Positions 25,433-35,163 are shown, counted from the first letter of the stretch. The stretch is DNA of 64,000 bases from Massilia mucilaginosa (GCF_011682145.1 NZ_WHJH01000004.1:219976-283975), one strand, 5' to 3'. Numbers and translations: made by a program. The notes: generated by a model not told the origin, from the sequence alone.

Positions 25433-25831
25433 TTACCTGGCGTCGAACGCGCGGGTCCACCAGTGCGTTCCCTCGAATCGCATCAGCACGATCTTCGGGC
25501 CGAGGTTCGACTCGACCAGCACGGCGGTCAGTTTGGGTGAACGTTTGTCCTCCGGCGCAATGAGCACATCGCGTACGGCGACGATCTTGTAATCCTCGAT
25601 CGGTCCCGCGTCAAAGCGCATCATCTGAAAACACCGGTCCAGTACCTCCGAGGGGGAAGCGTCGGCGCCCAGCCGGAGGTGCGGCGTCATGCCGTTCATC
25701 CAGAGCTGGTTCGTCGACAGTGCGGACACCAGGGCGGCGATCCTGTCGGCGGCCGGCGCTGGCTGGGCAAAGGCCTTGGCGGCCAGCAGGACCAGCGCGG
25801 CGCCGATGGCGAGGGTCAGTCTATTCATCAT
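25433..25831 (-). CDS. Exported hypothetical protein
   Basis: The 132-aa protein has a clear signal peptide (MMNRLTLAIGAALVLLAAKAFAQ) and a small domain with LDRCFQMMRFDAGPIEDYKIVAVRDVLIAPEDKRSP and a conserved-looking end MRFEGTHWWTRAFDAR. No family is recognised. A single Cys makes disulfide bonding unlikely. Its start overlaps the end of the AAA/GAF gene by 11 bp on the same strand, so it is probably translated with it. Confidence 0.6.
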   Translation of the reverse strand: MMNRLTLAIGAALVLLAAKAFAQPAPAADRIAALVSALSTNQLWMNGMTPHLRLGADASPSEVLDRCFQMMRFDAGPIEDYKIVAVRDVLIAPEDKRSPKLTAVLVESNLGPKIVLMRFEGTHWWTRAFDAR

Positions 25832-28800
25832 GGTTTTCCAGGTTGACCAGCGAGATGGTGAGCTGGCCGGCGATCAGCATCACCGTGTCGAGTTGATTGG
25901 CGGTGAAGGCGCCGCGCACGCTGCCGTTCTCCAGCAGCAGGACGGCGTGCGGCACATGCTGCTTGAAGATCGGCACGGCCAGGACCGAACACTGGCTGCG
26001 CCCTTCAAAATACGGGTCGCGCGCAAACCGGTCATCCTGCAGCGCATCGTCGAGCAGCAGTACCTCGCGCGTGCGCTCGACATGGCGCAGCAGCGACATG
26101 GGCAGGGCGGGGGTGTTCGCGACCGGGCAAATCAGCAGCTGCGCGGCGCTGGCGCCGGCCAGCGCGCAAAGCAGCTCGCCGGCGCGCTCCTGCAAGCGCG
26201 CCAGGGTGGTCTGGGCGCTCAGGGCTTGCGAGGCCCGCAGCACGGCCAGCAGGTCGATGTTGTCCAGCGGCGCATTGGCGGCATCGGCCGCGCGGCGCGC
26301 CGGCGCGGCCGCGTTGCGCAGGAAGGCATGCCGCCCGCGCAGCGCGCTGGCCTTGGCCGACGCGCCCCAGGCCTCGTAATGGCGCAGCGCCTCGGTCAGC
26401 AGCGAGGCGCCCACGTATTCCAGGCCCTGCGCAAGGTAACACAGGCCGGCGCGCTCGGTGATCGCGGCGCGCTGCCAGGGCCGCCGGTGCGCGCGCATGG
26501 CCAGCAGCGCGTGGTCGAACAGCGTGGCGGCAGCGGCCGGCGCGCCGCTGGCCCAGGCGCGTTCGGCGTCGATCCACGTGACCAGATGGGCGAAATTGCG
26601 CGGCGCGTCCGCGGCGCGCAGCGCCATCCAGTCGCGGCAGGCGCCCAGTTCGCGCAGCGCGTCTTTGTCATCGTGCGCCTGCCGCGCCAGCGCCAGCGCG
26701 CGGAACAGGTAGCCCAGGGCGGCCGCATAGATGCCGGCAAAAGAGGCCAGCAAGGGCATGGCGGCCGCCGAATGGCGCGCCAGCGCGTCGTCGTCGCCGA
26801 ACAGCAGGGCCACATGCGCGCGCACCAGGCAGGCGGTGGGCGTATCGAGGTCGCCGGCGGGCGCCGGGAAGTGCATGTCGATCGCGCCGCGCACCACATC
26901 GAGCAGGTAGCGGTAGCTGCGGTGGACGCGGCTGGCGGTGACGTTGCCGCCACGCCCGGTGCTCGCTTCGGCCTCGGACAGGAGCGCCGCGAGCATGTCC
27001 AGGGTCGGCGCGCACTCGAGCTGCGCCACGATCTCGGTGTGGTAGCTGTGGGTCGCGTATTGAACGTCGCCGTGTTGCAGCAGCACCCGGCGCGCCTGGC
27101 GCGCGTGGGCGATGGCGTTTTCGAGCGGCTCGACCCAGTGCAGCGACGCCAGCGCGAACACGTGCTGCAGCCAGGCGGACTCGTAGTCGTAGCCGCGCGC
27201 CTTGCCGATTGCCTGCGCCTTGATCAGCATCGCATGGCCGGTGCGGTAGTCGCCGCGCTGCTTGAACAGGATCGGCAGCGTTCCGAAGGTCTTGAGCAGC
27301 GCCGCGCAGGGACCGTGCTCGATCCACATCTGCTGGTAGCGCACCAGCAGCGGCACCAGGCGCTGGTCGTCGGCGTAGTAGCTTGCCAGCGTGGTCAGGT
27401 GCAGCAGCCTGCCGACCGCCTGCACATGCGGATCTAGCGGCGCGGGGCGCCGCAGGTCGGCGTCCAGCGCGCCGCTGTAGGCCCAGGCGGCGATGGCGTC
27501 GAGCCGCGCCGGCCCGCAGTCGGCCAGCACGACACCGGCGCGGGCCAGCAGGGCGATTCCGAGGTCGATGGCAGCGGGCAGGAGGCGGCGGCTGGTCATG
27601 CTGTCGATCTGCACCGAGGCCGCTTCGATCAGGTCGGTCAGGCTGGTGTCGCCGCCGGCTATCCGCGCGTACACCGCGTCGGCCTCGGCGTGGCGGCCAA
27701 GGCTGTACAGGGACGCGTGCCAGGCGCGCATCAGCGCAGGGGCGGCGCCATGCAGGCGCACGGCGGCGTTCAGGAAGCGCTCTTCGAGCGCGTAGTCGGC
27801 CTGGGTGCGGGCCTGGGCCGCGGCCTGGCCGAACAGCGTGGCGACCTGGCGCCGTTCGGCCGGGTCGGACGGGCTGTCGGCCAGCGCCAGATACTGTTCC
27901 GATGCGCCGGCTTCCTGCCCCTCCCGCGCCAGCAGGCGACGGCCGATGGCCAGGTGCAGCGCCTGGCGTTCGCCGGCCGGCATGCCTTCGTAGACCGCCT
28001 GCTGCACGCGGTCGTGGCAGAAGCGCAGGGCGCGCCCGGACGCCAGCACCAGTCCATCGGCGAGCGCCGGCGCCAGTGCGGCCGCATCGCACCCTGCGGC
28101 CAACGCCAGCACCTGCGCATCGACCGCGCCGCCGAGGCAGGCCAGCACCCGCAGCATCAGGCGCGGTGCCGGCGGCAGGCGGGCGATGCGCAGCGCCAGC
28201 AGGCTGGTGACGTCGCGCTGCGCGATGAAGGCGAGGATGGGCGCCATGTCGTCATCGGCGCGCAGCAGTCCGTGCCTGCGCAGCGCGTCGACCAGCTCGA
28301 TCGTGTCGAAGGGATTGCCGCGCGTGCGTTGGCCGATGATGGCGGCCAGGGCGGCGCAGCGCTGCGTCTCCAGGCCTGCGAGCCGGCCGACGAAGGCGCC
28401 CATGCCAGCCTGCGGCAGGTTGTTCACTTCCAGCGTCGCGCAGGCGCGCCAGCGCAGCAGCATGGCATGCAGCGGGTGGGCGGCGTCGACGTCGTCGTTG
28501 CGGAAGGCGCCCACCAAGAACAGGCCGTGCAGGGTCGCGTCGCGCAGCAAGGCGTCGAACGCGGCCAGCGCCGCCGGTCCCGCCCATTGCAGATCGTCGA
28601 TGACGATGACCACCGGGCGCGAAGGCGACACCACGGCGCGCAGCAGGTCGAGGAAGGCGGTGCGCATGCGGGCCTGGTGGCGCGCCGGGTCGCTGTCGGC
28701 GGCCTCGATGCGGCCGAGCAGGAGGGCGAATTCGGGCAGGCCGGCGGCGACCAGGCCGGCGTTGGTATCGAGCGCCGCCAGGATGCGCTCGCGCTGGCGC

Positions 28801-29102
28801 TGCCGCGCCGCCGCCGGTTCGCCCAGCAGCAGGCGGCCCAGCGCGCGCATGGCCTGGACGATGGCCGACGGCGCATCGTGCCGGTACTGGTCGAATTTGC
28901 CGCTGACGAACCAGCCGCCCTGGCTGGCCGCCATCGCGCCCAGCTGCGCCAGCAGCGCCGACTTGCCGGCACCGGCGCCGCCGGTGACGAGCAAGCCCCA
29001 TTGCTTGCGCCGGCAGCCGGCGGCGAAGGCGGCGCGCAGCGCGTCCGTCTCCGCTGCGCGGCCTGTCAAGAGCGCGCCTTCGTCATGCGGCACTGTGTCC
29101 AT
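25821..29102 (-). CDS. Large AAA ATPase/TPR/GAF regulator
   Basis: The 1093-aa protein has an AAA_16 STAND-type ATPase (~10-290) with Walker A GGAGAGKSAL (41-50) and Walker B VVIVIDDLQWAG. A long helical TPR-like middle follows (~380-900). A C-terminal GAF domain (~930-1085) contains ALAGASAAQLLICPV and SVLAVPIFKQHVPHAVLLLENG. This is the core of the PknK-like sensor kinases, but neither the N-terminal Ser/Thr kinase nor the C-terminal histidine kinase is present. The frame stops just after the GAF, and no kinase fragment follows. It may be a scaffold or an ATP-dependent switch. Cytoplasmic. Confidence 0.82.
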   Translation of the reverse strand: MDTVPHDEGALLTGRAAETDALRAAFAAGCRRKQWGLLVTGGAGAGKSALLAQLGAMAASQGGWFVSGKFDQYRHDAPSAIVQAMRALGRLLLGEPAAARQRQRERILAALDTNAGLVAAGLPEFALLLGRIEAADSDPARHQARMRTAFLDLLRAVVSPSRPVVIVIDDLQWAGPAALAAFDALLRDATLHGLFLVGAFRNDDVDAAHPLHAMLLRWRACATLEVNNLPQAGMGAFVGRLAGLETQRCAALAAIIGQRTRGNPFDTIELVDALRRHGLLRADDDMAPILAFIAQRDVTSLLALRIARLPPAPRLMLRVLACLGGAVDAQVLALAAGCDAAALAPALADGLVLASGRALRFCHDRVQQAVYEGMPAGERQALHLAIGRRLLAREGQEAGASEQYLALADSPSDPAERRQVATLFGQAAAQARTQADYALEERFLNAAVRLHGAAPALMRAWHASLYSLGRHAEADAVYARIAGGDTSLTDLIEAASVQIDSMTSRRLLPAAIDLGIALLARAGVVLADCGPARLDAIAAWAYSGALDADLRRPAPLDPHVQAVGRLLHLTTLASYYADDQRLVPLLVRYQQMWIEHGPCAALLKTFGTLPILFKQRGDYRTGHAMLIKAQAIGKARGYDYESAWLQHVFALASLHWVEPLENAIAHARQARRVLLQHGDVQYATHSYHTEIVAQLECAPTLDMLAALLSEAEASTGRGGNVTASRVHRSYRYLLDVVRGAIDMHFPAPAGDLDTPTACLVRAHVALLFGDDDALARHSAAAMPLLASFAGIYAAALGYLFRALALARQAHDDKDALRELGACRDWMALRAADAPRNFAHLVTWIDAERAWASGAPAAAATLFDHALLAMRAHRRPWQRAAITERAGLCYLAQGLEYVGASLLTEALRHYEAWGASAKASALRGRHAFLRNAAAPARRAADAANAPLDNIDLLAVLRASQALSAQTTLARLQERAGELLCALAGASAAQLLICPVANTPALPMSLLRHVERTREVLLLDDALQDDRFARDPYFEGRSQCSVLAVPIFKQHVPHAVLLLENGSVRGAFTANQLDTVMLIAGQLTISLVNLENHDE

Positions 29103-29122
29103 TGCGTCCCTTACAAAGCATC

Positions 29123-29170
29123 CAGCAAAAGAAAACGGCCTCTGTCCAGATGACTGGAGAGAGACCGTTT
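29123..29170 (-). terminator. Terminator after the PhoH-family gene
   Basis: On the - strand the arms are AAACGGTCTCTCTCCAG and CTGGACAGAGGCCGTTT (two mismatches) with a 4-nt loop, followed by TTTTCTTTT. It lies about 40 bp downstream of the PhoH stop and in front of the AAA/GAF gene. Confidence 0.85.
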
Positions 29171-29212
29171 CGACTGAACTAGTCAGTGATTAGCGAAATA
29201 GGATCAAGCGTG

Positions 29213-31018
29213 TTACAGCACTTCGCTCGCGTGGTCGGCCAGGCGCGAACGTTCGCCGCGCGCCAGGGTCACGTGGCCGCTGTGCGACCAGCCCTTGAAG
29301 CGGTCGACCACGTAGGTCAGGCCGCTCGAGCCTTCGGTCAGGTACGGCGTGTCGATCTGGGCGATGTTACCCAGGCACAGGATCTTGGTGCCGGGACCGG
29401 CGCGCGTGACCAGGGTCTTGATCTGTTTCGGCGTCAGATTCTGCGCTTCATCGATGATCAGGAACTTGTTCACGAAGGTACGGCCGCGCATGAAGTTGAG
29501 CGACTTGATCTTGATGCGCGAGCGGATCAGGTCTTGCGTTGCCGCGCGGCCCCACTCGCCGCCATCCGAATCGGACTTGTTGAGCACTTCGAGGTTGTCG
29601 TCGAAGGCGCCCATCCACGGACCCATCTTCTCTTCCTCGGTACCCGGCAGGAAGCCGATGTCTTCGCCCACCGGCACGGTGACGCGGGTGACGATGATTT
29701 CGTTGTACAGCTTGGTCTCAAGCACCTGCGCCAGACCGGCCGCCAGGGCCAGCAGGGTCTTGCCGGTACCGGCCTGGCCGAGCAGGGTGACGAAGTCGCA
29801 TTCCGGATTCATCAGCAGGTTCAGCGCAAAGTTCTGCTCGCGGTTGCGCGCGGTGACGCCCCACACGTTGTTCTTGTTGTGGCTGAAGTCGCGCAGGGTC
29901 TGGATCACGGCGGTTTTGCCGTTGAGCTGCTTGACCTGGCCGTAGAACGGCGCTTCGCCATTCTTTGGTTCCAGGTAGACAAACTGGTTCACCAGCAAGG
30001 TCAGCATGGTCGGGCCGGTCACGCGGTAGAAGGTCGACGAGACGCCGTTCTTGTTTTCCTGCCAGGACTCCATGTCCTTGCCGTTCTTGTTCCAGAAGTC
30101 GTCCGGCAATTGCACGATGCCCGAGTACAGCAGGTCGCTGTCTTCCAGCACGTGGTCGTTGAAGTAGTCTTCGGCAGGCAAGCCCAGCGCGCGTGCCTTG
30201 ATGCGCATGTTGATGTCTTTCGACACCAGCACGATGGCGCGGCCCGGCTGCTCGGCTTCCAGGTTGCGCACCACGCCGAGGATCTGGTTGTCGGCTTTGC
30301 CGACCGGCAGGCCTTCCGGCAGGGTCGGGCCGTTTTGCAGGCGCGTCTGGAAGAACAGGCGGCCCTTGGCGTCCTTGTTGCCCAGCTTGGCCAGCGGGAT
30401 GCCGCTTTCGATGGCGCCGTCGTCGATGTTGCCGACCAGCGCGTCGAGCGTGCGCGACACCTGGCGGGCATTGCGCGCCACTTCGGACATGCCCTTTTTA
30501 TGGTCGTCGAGCTCTTCGAGCGTCATCATCGGCAGGTAGACGTCGTGCTCTTCGAAGCGGAACAGCGACGATGGGTCGTGCATCAGCACGTTGGTGTCGA
30601 GCACGAACATCTTGGTCTTGCCGGTCTGGTCGGCATTGCGGCTGGCGGAGGACTTGACCACCATTTCGACGGCCTTGTGCTTGGCCGGGTGCGGCGCTTC
30701 CAGGTCGAGCGGCTGCTTTTCCTTGCCGCGAGCGGCAGGTTTGGCGATCGGCGTCTCCATGACGGCTGGCGACGTGATCAGCGGCGCCGGGGCGGCTTGG
30801 GCCGGCGCGGCGACCAGGGCGGCTTTCTTGGCCGGGGCCTTGGCGCGCGTGGCCTTGGCCGGCGCTTGTGCGACCGGTTCGACGGCGATTTCGGCCACCG
30901 CGCTCAGTTTTGGCTTGGCGGCCGCGACCGGCGCAGGCTTGTTGCCGCGCTCGGCTTTTGGATAATCTTCGGCCAGCAGCAGGGTGGCTGGCTTGGTGGG
31001 GATTTTTGGCAGTGGCAT
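29213..31018 (-). CDS. PIN-PhoH fusion ATPase (PhoH2-type)
   Basis: The 601-aa protein has ~130 disordered Ala/Lys/Pro-rich residues at the N terminus. A PIN domain follows (~130-290: KMFVLDTNVLMHDPSSLFRFEEHDVYLPMMTLEELDDHKKG, with nuclease-like acidic residues). The PhoH ATPase is at ~355-590, with Walker A GQAGTGKTLLALAAG and Walker B FLIIDEAQNLTPKQIKTL. PhoH2 proteins couple RNA cleavage to an ATP-driven helicase activity. No toxin-antitoxin partner gene is adjacent. A terminator isolates it from the next gene on the strand. Confidence 0.92.
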   Translation of the reverse strand: MPLPKIPTKPATLLLAEDYPKAERGNKPAPVAAAKPKLSAVAEIAVEPVAQAPAKATRAKAPAKKAALVAAPAQAAPAPLITSPAVMETPIAKPAARGKEKQPLDLEAPHPAKHKAVEMVVKSSASRNADQTGKTKMFVLDTNVLMHDPSSLFRFEEHDVYLPMMTLEELDDHKKGMSEVARNARQVSRTLDALVGNIDDGAIESGIPLAKLGNKDAKGRLFFQTRLQNGPTLPEGLPVGKADNQILGVVRNLEAEQPGRAIVLVSKDINMRIKARALGLPAEDYFNDHVLEDSDLLYSGIVQLPDDFWNKNGKDMESWQENKNGVSSTFYRVTGPTMLTLLVNQFVYLEPKNGEAPFYGQVKQLNGKTAVIQTLRDFSHNKNNVWGVTARNREQNFALNLLMNPECDFVTLLGQAGTGKTLLALAAGLAQVLETKLYNEIIVTRVTVPVGEDIGFLPGTEEEKMGPWMGAFDDNLEVLNKSDSDGGEWGRAATQDLIRSRIKIKSLNFMRGRTFVNKFLIIDEAQNLTPKQIKTLVTRAGPGTKILCLGNIAQIDTPYLTEGSSGLTYVVDRFKGWSHSGHVTLARGERSRLADHASEVL

Positions 31019-31266
31019 CAGGGTCTCAATCTAAAAAGGTGCAGGAGGATAGCCCGGAGGCGTCGGCGCAGGCGGCGCTTGTGGCGGCGGGCTCGATGCG
31101 GCTGTGCGAACTAAGGGGGTGGTGGTCGGGCCCGGCATAGTGGCCGGGCCGGCAGGCCGCCAGATTGGGATGATGCTGGAAACGGAAGGTGTGACTCAAA
31201 ATGGCTGGTGCAATCGGTTCTGCTGCGGGTTGATCGACAGGGTCCCCTGGATAAGAAATGTCCCTC

Positions 31267-31737
31267 TCAAGGTTGGCTCTTTACAAACTCCAGCACGTCC
31301 TCGGCGTGATTAGGGACTTTCACGCCTCTCCATTCTTTCATCAATTTACCATCAGCGTCAATTACAAACGTGCTGCGTTCGACGCCGCGCACTTGCTTAC
31401 CGTACATATTCTTCATTTTCATCACACCGAACTGGAGGCACATGGCTTCTTCCGGGTCGGAAATGAGTTCGAACGGCAGCCCGAGCTTGGATTTGAAGCC
31501 TTCGTGCGAGCGCAGCGAATCGCGGCTGATGCCGTAGATGTCGGTGCCGGCTTGCTGGAACTGTTCGTGCAGGTCGCGGAAAGCGATGCTTTCGGTGGTG
31601 CAGCCCGGTGTGTTGTCTTTTGGATAAAAGTACAGCACGGTGTAGCGGGCGGGGCGGCCGGACAGCTGGAACGGCTTGTCGCCCGTCATGACGGCGGAGA
31701 AGTCGGTAAAAGGTGCTGCAGTTTGGCTATCAGCCAC
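31267..31737 (-). CDS. bcp: Peroxiredoxin, BCP/PrxQ family
   Basis: This 156-aa thiol peroxidase has the peroxidatic Cys46 in YPKDNTPGCTTES. The position five residues later, Cys in E. coli BCP, is Ser50 here. The only other cysteine is Cys100 (EEAMCLQFGV), so the resolving cysteine is either Cys100 or absent. It reduces peroxides in the cytoplasm with thioredoxin. The gene is preceded by AGGAGAG and stands alone. Its stop lies in a 248-bp gap before phoH. Confidence 0.92.
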   Translation of the reverse strand: MADSQTAAPFTDFSAVMTGDKPFQLSGRPARYTVLYFYPKDNTPGCTTESIAFRDLHEQFQQAGTDIYGISRDSLRSHEGFKSKLGLPFELISDPEEAMCLQFGVMKMKNMYGKQVRGVERSTFVIDADGKLMKEWRGVKVPNHAEDVLEFVKSQP

Positions 31738-31894
31738 AGGTTCTCTCCTGAAGGTGAGTCAGCGCTGATTTTATACCCCGCAGCGCAACAGGGGAAATGT
31801 GTTTGGGCGCAGCAGATATGGGGGCGGAGTGCCGGATTGCAAGTAGCGGAGTGACGGCTGGGTCGCCCTGTCGTTACCTGTTGCACCGTCCGCG

Positions 31895-31938
31895 CCGTCG
31901 TTCCCGTGGGGGCGCCCAGCCCTGCGCGGGAACGACGG
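31895..31938. repeat. Dispersed-type inverted repeat CCGTCGTTCCCG
   Basis: Perfect 12-bp arms (31895-31906 and 31927-31938) flank 20 bp of GC-rich DNA. The CGTCGTTCCCG...CGGGAACGACG form is a common intergenic repeat type in GC-rich proteobacteria. It lies just after the stop of the Mth938-like gene on the - strand and may act as its terminator or as an mRNA 3' stabiliser; no T-run follows. Confidence 0.6.
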
Positions 31939-31970
31939 TCCTTAAAGCTGGCGGTCGTCGCAAGCGTGGG

Positions 31971-32351
31971 TTATCGCGCTTCGCCCAGGATCAGGGCCAG
32001 GGTCACCTTGCGTCCCTCGCCCATCAGGATGTTATAGGTGCGGCAGGCGGCCTTGTTGTCCATGCATTCGCAGCCGATGCGGCGCTCGAGCAGTGCGGCG
32101 ATCAGTTTCGGATGCACGAAGCGCTGTTTGTCGCCGGTGCCGAGAATGAGCACGTCCGGCTGGTCGGCTTCGATTTTCTCGAAATGCTCGGCCGTGAGCG
32201 CCTCGAAACTGGCGACGGGCCAGGGGCGCGGGGGCGTCTCGGGCATGACCAGCAGGCTGTAATCGAAGCGCTGGGCGTTGATTTCGACGCCGGTATCGTC
32301 GTAACCGGTCACGGTCTGGTATTGTTGGGTGGGGCTGGAATGGAGCTTCAT
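31971..32351 (-). CDS. Mth938-like domain protein (DUF498/NDUFAF3 family)
   Basis: This 126-aa protein has VTGYDDTGVEINAQRFDYSLLVMP at the N terminus and PDVLILGTGDKQRFVHPKLIAALLERRIGCECMDNKAACRTYNILMGEGRKVTLALIL, the family pattern with the central GTG loop. The family includes the mitochondrial complex I assembly factor NDUFAF3; bacterial function is unsettled. It is divergent from the aminotransferase gene. Single gene, cytoplasmic. Confidence 0.88.
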   Translation of the reverse strand: MKLHSSPTQQYQTVTGYDDTGVEINAQRFDYSLLVMPETPPRPWPVASFEALTAEHFEKIEADQPDVLILGTGDKQRFVHPKLIAALLERRIGCECMDNKAACRTYNILMGEGRKVTLALILGEAR

Positions 32352-32588
32352 GGCATGGGCACAAAATAGGTAATGCAGGGTTCTTTGACACTGCGCGTGG
32401 CGTTAGCATGCCACAAAGTCCAGTAAACCGCGAATTTTCGCGAAATTGAGGTGCAACGGACGCCAAAGCGCACCATGTCGCGTGTTGTTGCCGATTCGGC
32501 AGCAAGCGAAGGTTGCTTAAATTATCTCCTTTCGGCAAAATGGGTCTTTTTCGCACTGCAACAAAGCGCCACTGAACAGGGAAATATT

Positions 32589-33818
32589 TTGCGACCGATT
32601 CTGAAATCGAACAAGCTCGACGACGTCTGCTACGAAATCCGCGGCCCCGCGCTGGAGAAATCCAAGCAGATGGAGGAAGAAGGCCACAAAATCATCAAGC
32701 TCAACATCGGCAACCTGGCCGTGTTCGGTTTTGACCCGCCGGACGAGATCGTGCAGGACATGATCCTCAACATGCACGGCGCCGCCGGCTACACCGATTC
32801 GAAAGGCATGTTCGCGCCGCGCAAGGCCGTCATGCACTACACCCAGAGCAAGCACATCTGCGGCGTGACGATCGAAGACATCTACCTCGGCAATGGCGCC
32901 TCGGAACTGATCGTCATGGCCATGAACGGCTTGCTCAACACCGGCGACGAAGTGCTGGTGCCGGCCCCGGACTATCCGCTCTGGACCGCCGCCGTGAGCC
33001 TGTCGGGCGGGAACCCGGTGCATTACATCTGCGACGAGCAGGCCGGCTGGTACCCCGACATCGACGACATGCGGCGCAAGATCACCAGCAACACCAAGGC
33101 GATCGTGGTGATCAACCCGAACAACCCGACCGGCGCGCTGTATCCGCGCGAGATCCTGCTCGAGATCATCGAGCTGGCGCGCCAGCACCAGCTGATCATC
33201 CTGGCCGACGAAATCTACGACAAGGTCCTGTACGACGGCGAGCAGCATGACTCGATCGCCGCGCTGGCCGACGATGTGCTGTTCATTACCCTGAACGGCC
33301 TGTCGAAAAACTACCGTTCGTGCGGCTACCGCGCCGGCTGGATGGTGGTGTCGGGCGAAAAACGCCACGCCAGGGACTACATCGATGGCCTCAACATGCT
33401 GGCCTCGATGCGCCTGTGCGCCAACGCGCCGGGCCAGTTCGCGATCCAGACCGCGCTCGGCGGCTACCAGAGCATCAACGACCTGGTAGGTCCCGGCGGG
33501 CGCCTGCTGCGCCAGCGCGACATGGCGCACAAACTCTTGACCGATATTCCGGGCGTGACCTGCGTGAAGCCAAAAGCGGCGCTGTACATGTTCCCGCGCC
33601 TCGACCCCGTGATGTACCCGATCGCGGACGATCAGCAGTTTGCCTACGACCTGCTGGCCGAAGAAAAAGTCCTGGTGGTGCAGGGAACGGGCTTCAACTG
33701 GATCGCACCGGATCACTTCCGCCTCGTGTTCCTGCCCAATTCCGACGACCTGACCGACGCTTGCGGCCGCATTGCGCGCTTCCTTGACGGCTACCGACGC
33801 CGCCATGGGCGCGGCTGA
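32589..33818 (+). CDS. alaA: PLP-dependent alanine aminotransferase (AlaA-type)
   Basis: From the TTG at 32589 the protein is 409 aa, close to E. coli AlaA (405). It begins LRPILKSNKLDDVCYEIRGP, the known start of the family. PLP binding is by Lys240 (GLSKNYRSCGYRAGW); NPNNPTGA and LADEIYDK are intact. It interconverts pyruvate/glutamate and alanine/2-oxoglutarate. Upstream ATG/ATA codons in frame add 46 residues unlike any family member and lack a Shine-Dalgarno site, whereas CAGGGA lies before the TTG. It is in an operon with hom (22 bp). Confidence 0.9.
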   Translation: MRPILKSNKLDDVCYEIRGPALEKSKQMEEEGHKIIKLNIGNLAVFGFDPPDEIVQDMILNMHGAAGYTDSKGMFAPRKAVMHYTQSKHICGVTIEDIYLGNGASELIVMAMNGLLNTGDEVLVPAPDYPLWTAAVSLSGGNPVHYICDEQAGWYPDIDDMRRKITSNTKAIVVINPNNPTGALYPREILLEIIELARQHQLIILADEIYDKVLYDGEQHDSIAALADDVLFITLNGLSKNYRSCGYRAGWMVVSGEKRHARDYIDGLNMLASMRLCANAPGQFAIQTALGGYQSINDLVGPGGRLLRQRDMAHKLLTDIPGVTCVKPKAALYMFPRLDPVMYPIADDQQFAYDLLAEEKVLVVQGTGFNWIAPDHFRLVFLPNSDDLTDACGRIARFLDGYRRRHGRG

Positions 33819-33840
33819 TACCTCTTCCAGATAAAGAACT

Positions 33841-35163
33841 ATGAAACCCATCAAAATCGGCCTGATCGGCCTTGGCGTAGTTGGCGCCGGCACCTTTAAC
33901 GTCCTTAAACGCAACCAGGAAGAAATCCGGCGCCGCGCCGGCCGCGGCATCGAGATTGCCATGGTCGCGGTCCGCAACGTGGAGCGCGCGCGCGCCATCG
34001 TCGGCACCGACTGCGAGCTGGTGACCGACCCGGACCTGGTGCTCAACCATCCGGATATCGACATCGTGGTCGAACTGATTGGTGGCAACGACACCGCCAG
34101 GAGCCTGGTACTGAAGGCGATCGACAACGGCAAGCACGTGGTCACCGCCAACAAGGCGCTGCTGGCGCTGCACGGCAACGAGATTTTTGCCGCGGCCCAG
34201 GCCAAGGGCGTGATGGTGGCGTTCGAAGCGGCGGTGGCGGGCGGCATCCCGATCATCAAGGCGCTGCGCGAAGGCCTGACCGCCAACCGCATCGAATCGG
34301 TGGCCGGCATCATCAACGGCACCACCAATTTCATTCTGTCCGAGATGCGCGACAAGGGCCTCGATTTCGCCACCGTGCTGAAACAGGCGCAGGAACTGGG
34401 CTACGCCGAAGCCGATCCGACCTTCGACATCGAAGGCGTGGACGCCGCGCACAAGGCGACCATCATCGCCTCGATCGCGTTCGGCATCCCGGTGCAGTTC
34501 GACAAAGCCCACGTGGAAGGCATCAGCAGCCTGCAGGCGATCGACATCCGCTACGCCGAGCAGCTGGGCTACCGCATCAAGCTGCTGGGGATCACCAAGC
34601 GCGCCGTGGTCGATGGCGTGGAAGGGATCGAACTGCGCGTGCATCCGACCCTGATTCCGGCCAAGCGCCTGATCGCCAACGTGGAAGGGGCGATGAACGC
34701 GGTGCTGGTGCAGGCCGACGCGGTCGGCGCCACGCTTTACTACGGCAAGGGCGCGGGCGGGGAGCCGACGGCGTCGTCGGTGATCGCCGACCTGGTCGAC
34801 ATCACCCGCCTGGCCACGGCCGATCCGGAATGCCGCGTGCCGCATCTGGCGTTCCAGCCGAACCAGATGACCAACGTGGCGATTTTGCCGATGTCGGAGA
34901 TCACCACCAGCTACTACCTGCGCGTGTACGTGAAGGACCAGCTGGGCGTGATGGCGGACCTGACGCGCATCCTGGCCGACGCCAGCATTTCGATCGACGC
35001 GGTGATGCAGAAGGAGCCGGGCGAAGGCGAGACGCGCACCGATATCATCATCCTGACGCACCAGACGCAGGAAAAGAACATCGATGCGGCGATCGGCAAG
35101 ATCGAGGAGCTTGGCGCGGTGGTCGGCAAGGCGGTCAAGATCAGGCTTGAAAACCTGAGTTAA
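33841..35163 (+). CDS. hom: Homoserine dehydrogenase
   Basis: The 440-aa monofunctional enzyme has the NAD(P) site LIGLGVVGAGTFNVL at 6-20 and the catalytic region with VTANKALLALHG, FEAAVAGGIPIIKALREGL and EAADPTFDIEGVDAAHK-like sequence. A C-terminal ACT domain (~360-435: RVYVKDQLGVMADLTRILADASISIDAVMQ) allows threonine feedback. It reduces aspartate semialdehyde to homoserine in Thr/Met/Ile synthesis. The order aminotransferase-hom is usual in Burkholderiales, but thrC, normally next, is replaced by an unrelated gene on the other strand. Confidence 0.96.
   Translation: MKPIKIGLIGLGVVGAGTFNVLKRNQEEIRRRAGRGIEIAMVAVRNVERARAIVGTDCELVTDPDLVLNHPDIDIVVELIGGNDTARSLVLKAIDNGKHVVTANKALLALHGNEIFAAAQAKGVMVAFEAAVAGGIPIIKALREGLTANRIESVAGIINGTTNFILSEMRDKGLDFATVLKQAQELGYAEADPTFDIEGVDAAHKATIIASIAFGIPVQFDKAHVEGISSLQAIDIRYAEQLGYRIKLLGITKRAVVDGVEGIELRVHPTLIPAKRLIANVEGAMNAVLVQADAVGATLYYGKGAGGEPTASSVIADLVDITRLATADPECRVPHLAFQPNQMTNVAILPMSEITTSYYLRVYVKDQLGVMADLTRILADASISIDAVMQKEPGEGETRTDIIILTHQTQEKNIDAAIGKIEELGAVVGKAVKIRLENLS

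Noticed and set aside
29102..29212. A gene between the AAA/GAF gene and phoH
   Set aside because: Only a terminator hairpin is visible; no frame has a start and Shine-Dalgarno.
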